A stretch of DNA of 64,000 nucleotides, taken from Botryococcus braunii (Eukaryota > Chlorophyta > Trebouxiophyceae). The notes beneath the pieces are model-generated. The model made no database searches, had not been told where the DNA came from, and saw nothing but the letters and a program-made list of their open reading frames with translations. This document shows, piece by piece, positions 53,001 through 63,669 of the stretch (position 1 is the stretch's first letter; the number at the start of each line of letters is the position of its first letter). The stretch covers positions 65,001 through 129,000 of the forward strand of contig MVGU01001020.1 of the NCBI GenBank assembly GCA_002005505.1. The letters are read 5' to 3'. Position numbers and translations under genes: made by a program.

Positions 53001-55349
53001 GCTCGAGAGATCCTGCTGGCACAGGATAAGGGAGAGAGCTGTGAGCGAGAGGGGATGACTGAAGGTGACACAGAGTCACAGGGACCAGGGGAAGTGCAGG
53101 AATTGGGTCAGGACACCGAGAGACCTGCTTCACTTGTAAGAGATGAGAGGGGGGCAGTCTCTGATCAGACTGCAGATGGTCCAAGTGAGCTGAGCTGTAT
53201 GGGTGGGACCTGCTCAGTGCCTGAGAGAAATGTTAGAGATGAGAACTCAATCTGTGATGCCCAAGGACAATGTGGTGCCAGCCACGCAAGTGTGGGCCAT
53301 GCATGGGAGTGTGCTGCTGGGCCTGCGCCCCAGCGCTCATGTCTAGTAGGGAGCAGACAGAGAGAGAGAGAGACATGGGCACAGCATCAAGACAGACCAA
53401 GAGCTCATGCAATGCAGAGTGGTTCAAATGCCTGTGAGAGTCCAGACGGGACTGCAAACCGTCAGCCATGTGAGAGTGTGTCTGAGGAGGTGAATCGGAA
53501 GCCTGGACAGTGTGAGAACTCCCCCAATTACAAGAGCTTTCCGAGAGGTACCTGTGTTTGGGAGGATGATGTGAGAGTGTCTGACAGCAAGCTTGAGAGG
53601 GCAAGCTGTGAGTCTAAGAGAGAGAAAGAGCAGAGGGGGAGATCTGGATCTTTGCCCATAGTCCCCACGTGCAGTGCGGCGACATTCAGCGAAAGAGTAG
53701 TGGGTGACAGTGAGGGTGAGAGTAAGCAAAATCAGGGGAAGCACACTGGGGTGCGATTTGGGAAGATTAGTGTGCCTTCCAGTCTAAAGGAGGCCCAGCA
53801 GTCCCCACAGTGGGAATATTGGAAGGCTGCTATGCAGGAAGAGCAAAATTCATTAGATGCTCATGAGGTGATGGAGTTTGTTCCAAGACCTCGTGGTCAC
53901 AAAGTAATGCCAGTTCACTGGATTTTTTCAGTGAAAATGGATGCTCATGGTAATGTGCTGAGGTTCAAGGCTAGGCTGGTGGCTCAAGGGTGTAGGCAAA
54001 TTCCAGGAGTGGATGTAATGGAGGTATTTGCTCCCACCAGCAGTTATGGGTCTAGGAGAGCTTTGCTGTCAGTGGCTGCACAAGAGGGTCTTGAAATTCA
54101 CCAGGTGGATGTCAAGACTGCATTTTTAAATGGTGAATTAGAGGAGGAGGTCTATGTCACACAACCTCCTGGGTTTGAAAATGGGGATGGTAACACAGTG
54201 TGTCGCTTGAAGAAGGCACTGTATGGCCTGAAGCAAGCTCCAAGGGCATGGCATAAGACCCTTAATGAGAAGCTACATACCATGGGGTATGAGGTGTGCA
54301 AGAGTGATGCGGGTGTCTATGTGAAATGTTCTGTGGATGGAGGAAAATCCTTTGTGCTGATTTATGTTGATGATCTATTGATAGTTTCCAAGGGCATGAG
54401 TGAGATTGAGAGAGTGAAAGGGTTGCTTAAGCAGGAGTTCACCATTCATGATCTAGGAGAAGTGAAAGATTTCTTGGGCTGCCAAGTGATGAGAGATAGG
54501 GAGAAAGGGTTGATTTCATTGAGCTGCATCCCCAAGATTGATGCACTAGTTGAGAAATTTGGGCTGGATCTGGAGTCTGTGGGGCCTGACACCCCTATGA
54601 CTAAGGATTTTGTGGCCACACAGCGACCCATGTCTAAGGACAACAGTGCCAGCATTGGAGCTGGGAGTCCCTTACCACCAGGTCACAGATATTGTGAACT
54701 GGTTGGGTCACTGTTGTACATTGCCAACACCACTAGGCCTGATATTTCCCAGGCTGTGGGAGTGCTTTCCAGGTACAGGATTACTCCCACTACTGCTCAC
54801 TGGAATGAAGCCATCAGAGTGTTGAAATATCTGAAGGCTACCAGGGATCTTGTTTTAGTACTTGGAGGGAAGGACACAGAGCTGGAGGGCTTTGTTGATG
54901 CAGATTATGGTGGTGATCAGGATCATCGGTTTTCCACTACTGGTTACGTAATTCGTGTGTTCGGAGGAGCTGTAGTTTGGGGAAGCAAGAAGCAGTCTGC
55001 AGTGGCCAAATCCACTGTAGAGGCTGAGTTTATGGCGGCAAGTGCAGCTGTCAAAGAGGCCAATTGGATGAAGGGATTCCTGGAAGAAATTGGTATTTCT
55101 CCTTGGATTGTGAAGATCCACTGTGATAATCAGGGATGCATCAATCATCTCAGAAATCCAGTGTTCTCTAAGCATACCAAGCACATTGCAATCAGCTTTC
55201 ATTTTGCTCGGGAAGCTATTGCATTGGGGCAGGTGGATGTGAAATACGTTCCTTCTGCTAGGAATGTGGTAGATATATTTACTAAGCCTTTGACAAGGCA
55301 GGTATTTCAGGGCCATCGTGAGGCTCTAGGACTGGCCAAGTTTTTGTGA
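50097..55349 (+). CDS. CopG gag-pol polyprotein, 1750 codons, uninterrupted
   Basis: One frame covers the whole copia set. The gag core is at residues 30-230 (MLLLYESVPEEWLGEL, YVSRMINLKSCLKRNGHDLL). A CCHC knuckle CNYCHKKGHFWRDC is near residue 268, and the protease VDSGAS at about 375. The integrase zinc domain is at about 520-570 (H...H...CEKC) and the catalytic triad at about Asp590, Asp653 and Glu689 (HIDTVGP, CDRGTEF, NGVAERAN). A linker of about 400 residues, rich in Ser, Glu, Gln and Pro, spans about 820-1230. RT has VHWIFSVKMDAHG, DVKTAFLNGELEE and YVDDLLIVS (about 1422). RNase H has FVDADYGGD (about 1600), KSTVEAEFMA and CDNQGCINHLRNP. Order PR-IN-RT-RH is diagnostic of Ty1/copia. 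With gag and pol in one frame there is no frameshift signal, so Gag excess must come another way. All key catalytic residues are present. Confidence 0.96.
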   Translation: MARKRSKSREPSEEEPTTEEVSTSSPTRQPCTPSTSKGEGDVLPKVIATQVKVHIKLDRHGTNFVVWDNAFTAANSAKGSFPAIQSAMPGTIHNAAAMLLLYESVPEEWLGELSSKPSAYDAYLFICKKFVGGYNTQANADWLKEMSRGMRRGETISQYVSRMINLKSCLKRNGHDLLDGHVATQIVQGLPATANPPGLLPTAVAHPLDGLAALISTTAEASGYNDDGEQPAMVMKAMPAQLEAATAPSTSGAIPSRQPADTESRGEVRGTCNYCHKKGHFWRDCRKRQRDAETQRNVVAAVQQLAAMWPQGQFPGAPQPPPSVQHAFPGTGAFPLLHPPPGPPSPPSEGMPYVVSHNVLDGSKLQQSKQSWLVDSGASVHLVNNLSLLHAPTVHDHPIPLLLATSDATGGIVATGSVCLMSSQHVPVWLHHVQCVPSATTNILSVSAALRDGIRFSTDRLGAFTAVSGPSGWQMPVKPENGLYYIHNCLPIAPVKVPYSVTAALKKKCSKAPSHDCAKRFLWHSRLGHPGDPWMKRLSSEQLVTGLDTLLSPCEKCPKYCEACIEGKHARPPFGESSRPAEKPLDRIHIDTVGPISQAAITGERFWVTVTDEASGWKAVLPVKSKDVIGAVVRDLILYWQTEKETTVKCIRCDRGTEFLNAKFKEFCASQGTKLETSAPYTPQQNGVAERANRTLKERTRTLLNFAAASPVMWKEALETACTLLNMGPSTGRPLSPCEMFMGYKPDVSLLRTWGCLAFVHVPDQQRGAFAPKAVAGMFTGYSPVSKAYRVYMGGGIWRESRDIQFVEHIRGATRVGMAVLPDQPQQFSYPEDLPGQMHSSNPVVSLPQCSTQNQTVSSPCSSIRPDSSFPVPSDQAATEPASQGKPSQEEGIPNVTPESSTGEQQPDLDQSGTLDAIQRLARGSSDSGQHQLILERAQQSLRNTHAATTIPPPDGLSRAQRYEQRTAAREILLAQDKGESCEREGMTEGDTESQGPGEVQELGQDTERPASLVRDERGAVSDQTADGPSELSCMGGTCSVPERNVRDENSICDAQGQCGASHASVGHAWECAAGPAPQRSCLVGSRQRERETWAQHQDRPRAHAMQSGSNACESPDGTANRQPCESVSEEVNRKPGQCENSPNYKSFPRGTCVWEDDVRVSDSKLERASCESKREKEQRGRSGSLPIVPTCSAATFSERVVGDSEGESKQNQGKHTGVRFGKISVPSSLKEAQQSPQWEYWKAAMQEEQNSLDAHEVMEFVPRPRGHKVMPVHWIFSVKMDAHGNVLRFKARLVAQGCRQIPGVDVMEVFAPTSSYGSRRALLSVAAQEGLEIHQVDVKTAFLNGELEEEVYVTQPPGFENGDGNTVCRLKKALYGLKQAPRAWHKTLNEKLHTMGYEVCKSDAGVYVKCSVDGGKSFVLIYVDDLLIVSKGMSEIERVKGLLKQEFTIHDLGEVKDFLGCQVMRDREKGLISLSCIPKIDALVEKFGLDLESVGPDTPMTKDFVATQRPMSKDNSASIGAGSPLPPGHRYCELVGSLLYIANTTRPDISQAVGVLSRYRITPTTAHWNEAIRVLKYLKATRDLVLVLGGKDTELEGFVDADYGGDQDHRFSTTGYVIRVFGGAVVWGSKKQSAVAKSTVEAEFMAASAAVKEANWMKGFLEEIGISPWIVKIHCDNQGCINHLRNPVFSKHTKHIAISFHFAREAIALGQVDVKYVPSARNVVDIFTKPLTRQVFQGHREALGLAKFL

Positions 55350-55367
55350 GGAAAAGTCAAGGGGAAG
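55350..55367 (+). other. CopG polypurine tract
   Basis: AGGAAAAGTCAAGGGGAAG lies between the gag-pol stop and the 3' LTR; CopA has nearly the same tract at 22135-22152. Confidence 0.85.
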
Positions 55368-56093
55368 TGTTATAATAGTGAAAGAACAATTAGTGACTTT
55401 CCCTCAGAAGAGTAATAGTGGCCAGGCTTCTCTAAAGCAATCACTGTGAACAATCTTAGAGGTTGAGTAATGGATGGCAGAACTCTAGAGTTCTGCCATA
55501 ATTGATCTGGACTGATTCCACTTAGGAGAAAGAGAGTAATGCAATTTGACGCGTTCTTGCGAGAAAGGATATAGGCAGCAGGCATGAAGGGCTCGGCACT
55601 TGTTTGGGACTGAAAGAGCACTCCGGGTGCTTATCTCTGATCAGTTGCCACAAGTGTCAACACATAGTCGGGCTCTGCTTGCTCTCCTACACACAGCAAG
55701 AGACCCGACCGAGCTTAACACCCTTCGTGCCGGGACATACAGGTGAAGTGCTGCATCTTAGTGTAACTTGCATGGACAATTGATTAGGAAGAGATCTAGA
55801 TAAGCGTATTAGAATGTTGCTCATGCTTGGCTCATCGAACAATGGTAATGCGAACTATCTGTCGATGCGTAGAAGAGGTAGTTTGAATTCCTTGGCGTTG
55901 AGAGAGAGCAAAAGCAATGTAATGACTTGTTTGGGACTGAAAGAGCACTCCGGGTGCTTATCTCTGATCAGTTGCCACAAGTGTCAACACATAGTCGGGC
56001 TCTGCTTGCTCTCCTACACACAGCAAGAGACCCGACCGAGCTTAACACCCTTCGTGCCGGGACATACAGGAACATTACGCCCAGAATTGTACA
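55368..56093 (+). repeat. CopG 3' LTR
   Basis: Three differences from the 5' LTR. The units are at 55598-55742 and 55925-56069. Followed by ATTCT. Confidence 0.95.
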
Positions 56094-56640
56094 ATTCTCA
56101 ATTCTACACCAGTTACTGGCTGACCGAGCTCCTTTCAACAAGCTCCCACCCACACACCTTCCTTTATTGCGTGGCTTGCCGCAATAAACTCTGCCTCAAC
56201 AGTGGAAGTAGCAACTGACTGTTGCTTCTTACTTCCCCACGACACTGCTCCCCATTCAACATGAGCACGAAACCAGTTGTTGTTTTTCGTGTATCAACAT
56301 CTCCCTTAAAATCTGAATCTACAAAGCCAGCCAGACTTTGCTTCCCCTTCCCTCCATAAACCAAGCCCATCTCCTTGGTGCCTAACAGGTATCTCCCAAT
56401 CCTCAACCCTGCACGCATGTGTGCAGTGGTTGGGGTAGCACGATAACGTGCCAGCAGACTAATAGCATGAGAAGTATCTGGCCGTGTGGTATTGGCCAAA
56501 TATTGCAGCAATCCGATGAGCTCCAAGTACCGGTGTCTGTCCGGCCGTGAAGATCCAGAACCCGCATTCTCTTCCCCAAAGATCTGAGAACACTTCGTAC
56601 CAACTTCTTGCTTCCCCGTTCCTTTGCTTCCTACGGCCGG
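56094..56640 (-). pseudogene. CopF RT end and RNase H, upstream part
   Basis: On the minus strand: PDRHRYLELIGLLQYLANTTRPDTSHAISLLARYRATPTTAHM...RYLLGTKEMGLVYGG...LAGFVDSDFKGDVDTRKTTTGFV, then after a frameshift near 56240 KKQQSVATSTVEAEF. It joins 48770 across CopG. The sequence upstream of about 56640 no longer reads as RT. Confidence 0.82.
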
Positions 56641-57218
56641 TACTCATCCTGGCATTGGAACACAAGCAAGAATCCAAAGCTCAACTTATTCTTTGATGAC
56701 CACAACACAAACATGTACTACATGCTGTCCCTTCTTCCCTTTAAGAAAGGTACGAGCACTCTTAACATTACTTACTAGTCTAGAGCCACCGTTATTAGCA
56801 GAACCAACCCTCTACCATAAGGTGCCAACCACCTCAATTCACAAAGCCTGAATAACCAGAAGCGCGGGACTACAAATTAGCAGTCCCCAACCAACACTTC
56901 TATTGTTAAAACCACTATTTGGTTTCCAGGTACACTCCAGTACCTTCAAACAACATGCATATCATGCAACAAACTGCAATGCAATTTAAATTCATGAGTT
57001 CTACCATTGTACTCAACCAACCAGTAGAGAGCTCAGCGCCCACAACAAACAAAGCTGTCAGTACATTCTTAAGTGTTTCCAAATACCTCCCTCAAACCCT
57101 GGGGAGATGCACGTCACACACAGTGACCAAATGTTCAAGGGCCAGAACACAAAGGATCCTCAGCAAGGTCCCAGCCAATAACCATGGCTGAGATAAATCA
57201 TGAGGTTAAAACAACTTA
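56641..57218. other. CopF interior, no gene seen
   Basis: No copia domain or other family recognised on either strand; only short open frames. Confidence 0.5.
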
Positions 57219-57989
57219 CACCCCCCTAAATAAGTTATTCCCACCCTGGCCGTCACTTGGCGTAATTCGTGTGGCATTTCGCAAGAAAATTAATATCGGC
57301 TCTGAAACTCCAGCACGTGATAGTACATCAGTACACGTGACTGCCAAGCTGGTATAAACTCTTCCCGGTCCGCCCTTAAAGACGGTGCCACGTCGCGTTA
57401 GAGACCCCCCTGCAGTACGAGCCTCGCGGAAGCAAACAGGGCCTTCGAAACAAGACGCCGCAGCGTCTTGAGCATGAAAGCTTCTTCCGATTAAACTTGA
57501 GGCAAAGTATAATTCCTATTAAAGATTGTTGTCACAAAGTTTGGCGTTATTCGGTGCTGTGGGGGCTCCGTTGTAGCGGACATAAGGAGATCGAGGTTAA
57601 GGAGGCATGCGCTCGGCAGTTTTTGAGAACAAAAGGGCTTTGTTCCTTCTCTCTAGGGCCCAGCTGACCAAAAGAGGGGAGTTTTGGGCGGACTCGTGGG
57701 GGACTTGAGGTCTGCATGGGGCCCCAATCGGAAGCCGGGATTCGGCGTTGGCTAGGAAAAAAGACGCAAGAGATGGGATGGGGCCCGCCGGTTAGGCCGG
57801 ATTTTCTGGTTTTTGTCAAAAATGGTATTGTGATGCTACTACTGCTATAGGAATGAACCAAACTCTGTTTTTACGGACAGAACTTGCAGGCACGAAAGGG
57901 ACCATTTAATGCCTTCAGTGGCAGGAAAAGGCGAATCCCTGAGAAGCAGTGCCCAAATTACGGGTGGGAATAACTTATTTGGGGGGGTG
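57219..57989. mobile_element. TIR3: 771-bp non-autonomous TIR element in CopF
   Basis: Ends CACCCCCCTAAATAAGTTAT and, on the other strand, CACCCCCCCAAATAAGTTAT, each continuing TCCCACCC, so TIRs of about 28 bp. The 3-bp duplication TTA lies at 57216-57218 and 57990-57992. No coding capacity. CAC ends with a 3-bp duplication resemble TIR1 and TIR2; a TTA target could alternatively suggest PIF/Harbinger. Confidence 0.85.
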
Positions 57990-60900
57990 TTAGGAGATTC
58001 GAACCACGAATCGTCCGGAGTATCGAACAGTACCCCGATCAACAAAATTCACACTTCGACACGGAGTCTTAACCCAAAAACCGCGTGACTACCACTCGAA
58101 TTCACTCGAGTCGAACCGTAAAACCAGAAATCGACGTGCAGTCTCTCTCACTAACGTGTGAGAACTAGACCAACACGTTTTCTGTGCAGTAAGGGCTACA
58201 AGGCCTCCCTGAGCTACCCAGGACCAGGAAAACACTCAGTTCACACCAAATTGTCTAAGCATTTTCTAACAATTATCTCAACCATAATGCCACACTAAAA
58301 GACCACTTTCCAAGTGTTTCTAGTGGCAATCTTGCACGTTGCGCACCAGCGCAACGATGTCTGAAAGCACTTAACCAGCCACAAGCCCCTTTCCAATTTT
58401 AACCAAAATCTTAACAACTCTACAGAAGATTGTAGAATCAAGTTGACTACCCTGGAGGAAAAATTACAACCCTTAACAATGGGCAGTATCTCCTCAACTA
58501 GATTTTACCTCAAAAGGTTGTCTGTCACACACATAAGAGTATTCCAGCCATCACACATCATGGCCCATCCCTACCTCAATAATCCAATCAACATCATGTC
58601 TTATCTTGTCAGAAAATTGTCACAGGAAACAAGGAAGTAACCAGCCTCTCATCAGAATGGTCCCCTTGCACCTATATTCCAACAAATACTCACCATTAAG
58701 GCAGCAACTGCTCTCAACAAGAACAGATGCCCCATCTTAACACATGCAATCGTAATCATAAGCATGACCTGGCAATCCAACCATATGAAAATCGTCAGAT
58801 CATGGTGCTTGTGTAAACATAAACACAGGCACATCCCTCATGACATATGAGTTGATCTAAACATGCTGTCTCCAAGGAGTTTCAAGCAAGTACAGCTTCT
58901 TGAGTCCTACCCCTGACTCTCAGCTACATGCCTAAACATCTTAAATCAACCAAAATCAAGACAGGAAATATCTCATCCCTTTGGTTTCTTGGATTCCCAA
59001 CCACAACATTAGGAGGATTAAATGCCTACTCCATACTAGGATACCTCAGTCCAATTTGGCATGAACTTCCCTCCTCTATGTTTAAACCTTTTTGAACCAA
59101 AATGCACCATGGATGCACTAACTCTGCTACCAACTGTTGAGCAAAATTCAAGCACTTCTGATCATCCCCTTTCTCTTTTGTTTTGATGTGAAGAGCACCC
59201 TCTTTCTACTGCAACCCATCCCATCACTGTGAATGTGTTCCAAGTGTTTTTATCACAACTCATGTACCCCAACAATTCTTTATCATCTAATCTGGATTAG
59301 ATGATAAAGATTTCACCTTCTATGTGCCACAATCTGATGCAGTACTAACATTTACATCTTCCCCAGAACCCTCAAAGGAATACCAGATTTCCACTACCCT
59401 GTTCAATTTTTTTCCTTCCCAAGTCTACTCTCTCTGAATCATGATCATTCCCATAATCAACTTGACATCCTCTGAACTTCCAAAACTGATGTTGTAGAAC
59501 TTGAAAGGCTCTCACATCCAATTTTTCTGAGCCCCAGGTACACTTCTTTGCGTCTCCCAAAACTCCCCTCCCTCTTCCGGGCAAGAACCTGAGTCTTGGA
59601 AACCCACACGTTTACGTAACGATAACCTGAAAACTACTCACTCCAATATTTCTGCGCTAACCACTCTGATTTCCCCTTCCATGGATCTGGACTTAAGGTT
59701 TGAAGACATTTGACATTTCCTTAAGCCATCATGGTAAAGCACTAAGAATTTGGTGCAATACCAGACTTCACCACCTAAACGCGTGATCGCACCGATAACT
59801 TTTAAACTTCTCATGACCCAATTGTGCATCAGCTTTGTCCCAAACACTCCCACACTTGGACAGCATATTCAGCTCACACACTTTTAGACTCTAGTTGCTG
59901 CCATGCAATTTCTTATCCTCACTCAACCCTATATCTCTTATCTTGATCAACAAGTCCCTCTGTTGATTAAGATTTGCATGTGCAGCACTATCCTACAACA
60001 CACACATACACATGAGTGCACAAGAGACAATTCATACTAACTCTACACCCAATCTAGTATCATGTAACTCAGCTCATGTTCATACATAACCTGCACATAC
60101 TTGTTATCACTGTCTCTTTGACACCAAGTAAGCTCTTGCCAAGAGCCCCCCCTTTTCCTTTTCTTGGTTCAGGCTTAAATCCTAATATCAATAGGACAAA
60201 CCTACAGAAGAAACTGTAGACCGCCCGCGAGGATGTGCCCCCAATGAAACCTCATCGTGGGGACAGCTCCAGCTACAAAAGCAGGAGTTGCTTGAGGTAC
60301 TCAATGAGCCCGCCAGCCATCCTCTTCCACTGCATCCTCAATCAATGCAACTCAAAATTAGTGTCATGCTCACTTTTACTCATGCCAACCCAGTCAGACC
60401 AGCCATATTCCCTCCACTTCATTGCTTCACAATGCCAAACTGACTCACCTTTTTAAGTGATTTACATACACTAAGGATTTTGAACTCCAATGTTCACTCA
60501 ACAATGAACATGATACCAACAAAAACCCAGTCATCACATACCTTTGATGGTTATCATCGCTTCAACAACTTCACAAGAAGCCACTCACTCCTCTTGCATG
60601 TAATCTCCCAACATCTTAATCTTCACACAGCACCAAATCTCGCTCCAAAGTACATCTGGTACCATGCACCGTGATGTGAATTATGTAATCACCATGGCTG
60701 AAACTCCACATCACCACACATCAATGATATCAAATGCAACTGCGCTCTTTCACGCCAACCAGCATTTTCACAACAACCACTCCCGAAGCAAGCATACAAA
60801 CAACAACCCATCTTTCAAATGACACATCAGTTGGCTCGGCCACAATTATTGAGAAGGTGCATCCCCATTGCCACATGCACAACTCTCCAGGTTGCAAGCC

Positions 60901-61156
60901 GTATCCGATGTTTTCCAATGGATCCAATTGTCGATGTAGCTCCATCCAGTTGTCTCAAACCCCGAGCCCGCTCGCCTGTTTTGCAGCTGCTCTCTCACTG
61001 TACTGCTGGCTACTAATCAGTAACCACTTGTCGTTCCGAGTGTGTCTTCACCACTCTAACTCTATCTGCAGCCCCACTGACCGTACGGCCCCGCGTGGCT
61101 CTTCTCTCTGGAGTGTCTTCTATCAGGATGACGTCGTCGTCTTGCATGCAATGAGC
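57990..61156. other. 3.2 kb of CopF interior without recognisable genes
   Basis: No retroelement domains, microsatellites or long open frames on either strand. Includes a perfect short inverted repeat (CATCTAATC/GATTAGATG at 59284-59305). Where gag, protease and integrase would be expected in an autonomous copia element, nothing is detectable. This may be non-coding filler of a non-autonomous element or captured sequence. Confidence 0.6.
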
Positions 61157-61171
61157 GGTGGGCCCATAACC
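61157..61171 (-). other. CopF primer-binding site
   Basis: Minus strand GGTTATGGGCCCACC, 3 nt after the 5' LTR end; same anticodon-arm type as the other copia elements. Confidence 0.8.
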
Positions 61172-61174
61172 TAT

Positions 61175-62678
61175 TGTTGTATATGAAGGTGGCAGACGTA
61201 TCGGTCAGCTCGTCCGTGTGCATGAAGAGAGACGTATCCCCTGTGAACACCACCAAGTACTCTCAATGTCTATATAGACCAGTGCTCGCACTGCCGTCTA
61301 TATCTGCCGACTGCTCTCCGATCAGGACACCCTTGGCCCTTCAGCAGTCCCAGGAGTTTAATGGCTACTCCCAACCAATCGCTATAACCAGTGTGTAACT
61401 CGTCACACACAAAAAACCTTACTGTTCGCACAACAGTAACATACAAGCAATGCAGCTCCTGTATTGAAATGAGTGTGACAGCAGTATATCAAGCAGTCCT
61501 TCAATACAGAGCAAACACTATTCAGCTTGGAGCTCGAAGCCCAGATGCATTCCACACCCCATCGACTGGTTACAAATGGTTTACGTATATTTACCTGTGA
61601 ACACCACCAAGTACTCTCAATGTCTATATAGACCAGTGCTCGCACTGCCGTCTATATCTGCCTGCACCCGAGCGTTACGATTTACTTGTGGGTTCATCAG
61701 TGTCCATAAAATATATCTAAACCATATAAAACACACACGCAACCTATCCACATATGTGTACGTACCGACTGCTCTCCGATCAGGACACCCTTGGCCCTTC
61801 AGCAGTCCCAGGAGTTTAATGGCTACTCCCAACCAATCTGCACAATATGTGGATCATCAGAGATCAAAACAAAACAGTTATTTAACCAGCAGGAGCAAGC
61901 TTGTTATACGTATCTGTACTCACCGCTATAACCAGTGTGTAACTCGTCACACACAAATAGCCTTACTGTTCGCACAACAGTAACATACAAGCAATGCAGC
62001 TCCTGCAACACAAGACACATGTAATGTTTCATTATCAGCAGAAACATCAGTATGCATGTGCTTAACGCCTGCGATCACAGCCACACGACTGCGACCGTTA
62101 CCCTTGCCAACGATCGCTAGCTTACCTGTATTGAAATGAGTGTGACAGCAGTATATCAAGCAGTCCTTCAATACAGAGCAAACACTATTCAGCTTGGAGC
62201 TCGAAGCCCAGATGCATTCCACACCCCATCGACTGCCAAGCTTGCTCGCGATCTGGCGTTTCTATGCCTTCTGATCGTAACCGGCGGTAACGGTACAGTT
62301 CCTTCCGAGAGGCTGTACCGTACTGCATGGCCACATAAACAACCCTGACTTGGCCCTATGCCAACGTGTAGCTCTATAGCTGCACCAGGGATCTCATACT
62401 TATACACGTGTACACACTCAATGGAGTCTTTACCTTGTGACCTTACCGTCACTAGTACAAGACCTGTACTGCATGGAGGTCACTATATGATCAACCTAAC
62501 TGAACTTAATACATTACCCTTAGACACGCAATCAGGCGCATCCTCTTAATTGTACTCCACACGTGGAGAAGTTCAAGTTATACAATGTTTCCTAAAACCA
62601 CTTGATAAACTGATAGCGCCCCTGTATCTAGTACGTTTGCCATCACGTATCTATACGTACCTATCAGTTTACACAACA
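61175..62678 (-). repeat. CopF 5' LTR
   Basis: 1504 bp. Continuous block at 61241-61565; interrupted block at 61595-62232 with GT...AG segments at 61662-61765, 61838-61923 and 62003-62125. About a dozen differences from the 3' LTR. Confidence 0.93.
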
Positions 62679-62911
62679 GGGTACAGTAGAAATCTCTCTC
62701 TGAACCAGGTGGGTTGAGCGAGCGGACAGCCAACGTGAAGGTGAAAGATGTAGTCCTTGACAATAAAGGCTCTCTCGTCAGGATTGCGGTCTCCACGTGG
62801 TCCTCCTTCCCGGATTCGTTCGTTGTATGAAGGAGGTCCTGATCTCAAGCGCGCTGGCACGTTGAGGTTGGTAGTCTTCGGGGCTGTTTGCTTGGTCCGC
62901 TTCTTCGCCAT
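62679..62911 (-). pseudogene. CopE small ORF (ORF-X), N-terminal part
   Basis: ATG at 62911 on the minus strand. Basic N-terminus MAKKRTKQTAPK, then GPPSYNERIREGGPRGDRNPDERAFIVKDYIFHL, then FRERFLLYP at the CopF junction. The C-terminal part is at 46564-46908. The only visible break is the CopF insertion. The right copy of the 77-bp duplication is 62679-62755. Confidence 0.85.
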
Positions 62912-62965
62912 TCACACTCTAATGAGCTCCGATTCAGGCGCCACCCACATTCAGCGTCCGAGCCC

Positions 62966-62979
62966 GTGGGCCCATAACC
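62966..62979 (-). other. CopE primer-binding site
   Basis: Minus strand GGTTATGGGCCCAC, next to the CopE 5' LTR. Confidence 0.78.
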
Positions 62980-63669
62980 TAATATATTCTGAGCTTGGCG
63001 TATCCTGCATGGTGGCGGAACGGAGGGTGTTAGACGATGTCCACTCTACTTGTGCGGTGTTAAGTAGACAAAGGACATATGCGTAACATGGACTGGTTAG
63101 CAACTGATTAATAGACACCCGGAGTGCCACTGTTGTTCCAACAAGTCATTACAATATCTCTCAGCTCTCCTAACGAGGTGACGCAGTTCAAACAAGCCTA
63201 ACCTGCTCTCACTCAGGTCGTGTTCAATACTTTGTCCGATGAGCTAAACTTAACCCTATATGTCTAACATATTCTAACAGTGTTCATCTGTGTGATAGGC
63301 CCAGGAATATAACAAGGATTAAGTCACCTGCATGGTGGCGGCACGGAGGGTGTTAGACGATGTCCACTCTACTTGTGCGGTGTTAAGTAGACAAAGGACA
63401 TATGCGTAACATGGACTGGTTAGCAACTGATTAATAGACACCTGGAGTGCCACTGTTGTTCCAACCAAGTGCCTTCCCTATCCGTGCTCGCACCACAAAC
63501 CTTCTTTCTGCAAACGTGTCTGTAACTTGCGTTCTGATTGTCTCCGTTCAAATGCATGTATTGCCTGGCAGAACTCAGAGTTCTGCCCTCCTTACTAAAT
63601 AGTATTGTCTTCATCTGGGGACTTGCCATTCTTACTCCTCTGAGGGAAAGGCATGAATATTTATTAACA
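62980..63669 (-). repeat. CopE 5' LTR
   Basis: About 690 bp; on the minus strand it starts TGTTAATAAATATTC and shares CTTTCCCTCAGAGGAGTAA with the CopG LTR. A 138-bp unit occurs twice: first 63465-63328, followed by GTGACT, and second 63142-63005, followed by GATACGCC. Its inner end (ATATATTA) lacks the expected CA, probably a mutation. Confidence 0.82.

Larger units (their letters stand above)
48771..56093 (+). mobile_element. CopG: apparently intact Ty1/copia element inside CopF
   Basis: LTRs 48771-49498 and 55368-56093 (728 and 726 bp) differ by one substitution and two 1-bp indels. The 5-bp duplication ATTCT lies at 48766-48770 and 56094-56098. PBS, ORF-X, a single gag-pol frame and PPT are all present. 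This is the youngest insertion in the window and the best reference for its relatives. Confidence 0.96.
46909..62678 (-). mobile_element. CopF: copia element with 1504-bp LTRs in CopE ORF-X, minus strand
   Basis: LTRs at 46909-48412 and 61175-62678 have identical length (1504 bp) and about a dozen differences. A PBS sits at 61157-61171 and a PPT at 48413-48430. The internal region contains CopG (48771-56093) and TIR3 (57219-57989). Without those the inside is about 4.7 kb, of which only the RNase H end is recognisable copia sequence. Gag, protease, integrase and most RT are not seen, so it looks non-autonomous. Flanked by a 77-bp rather than a 5-bp duplication. Confidence 0.88.

Noticed and set aside
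60730..61186. Open frames near the CopF PBS as a gag gene
   Set aside because: No capsid or zinc-knuckle motif on either strand; the overlapping frames on both strands look like chance.
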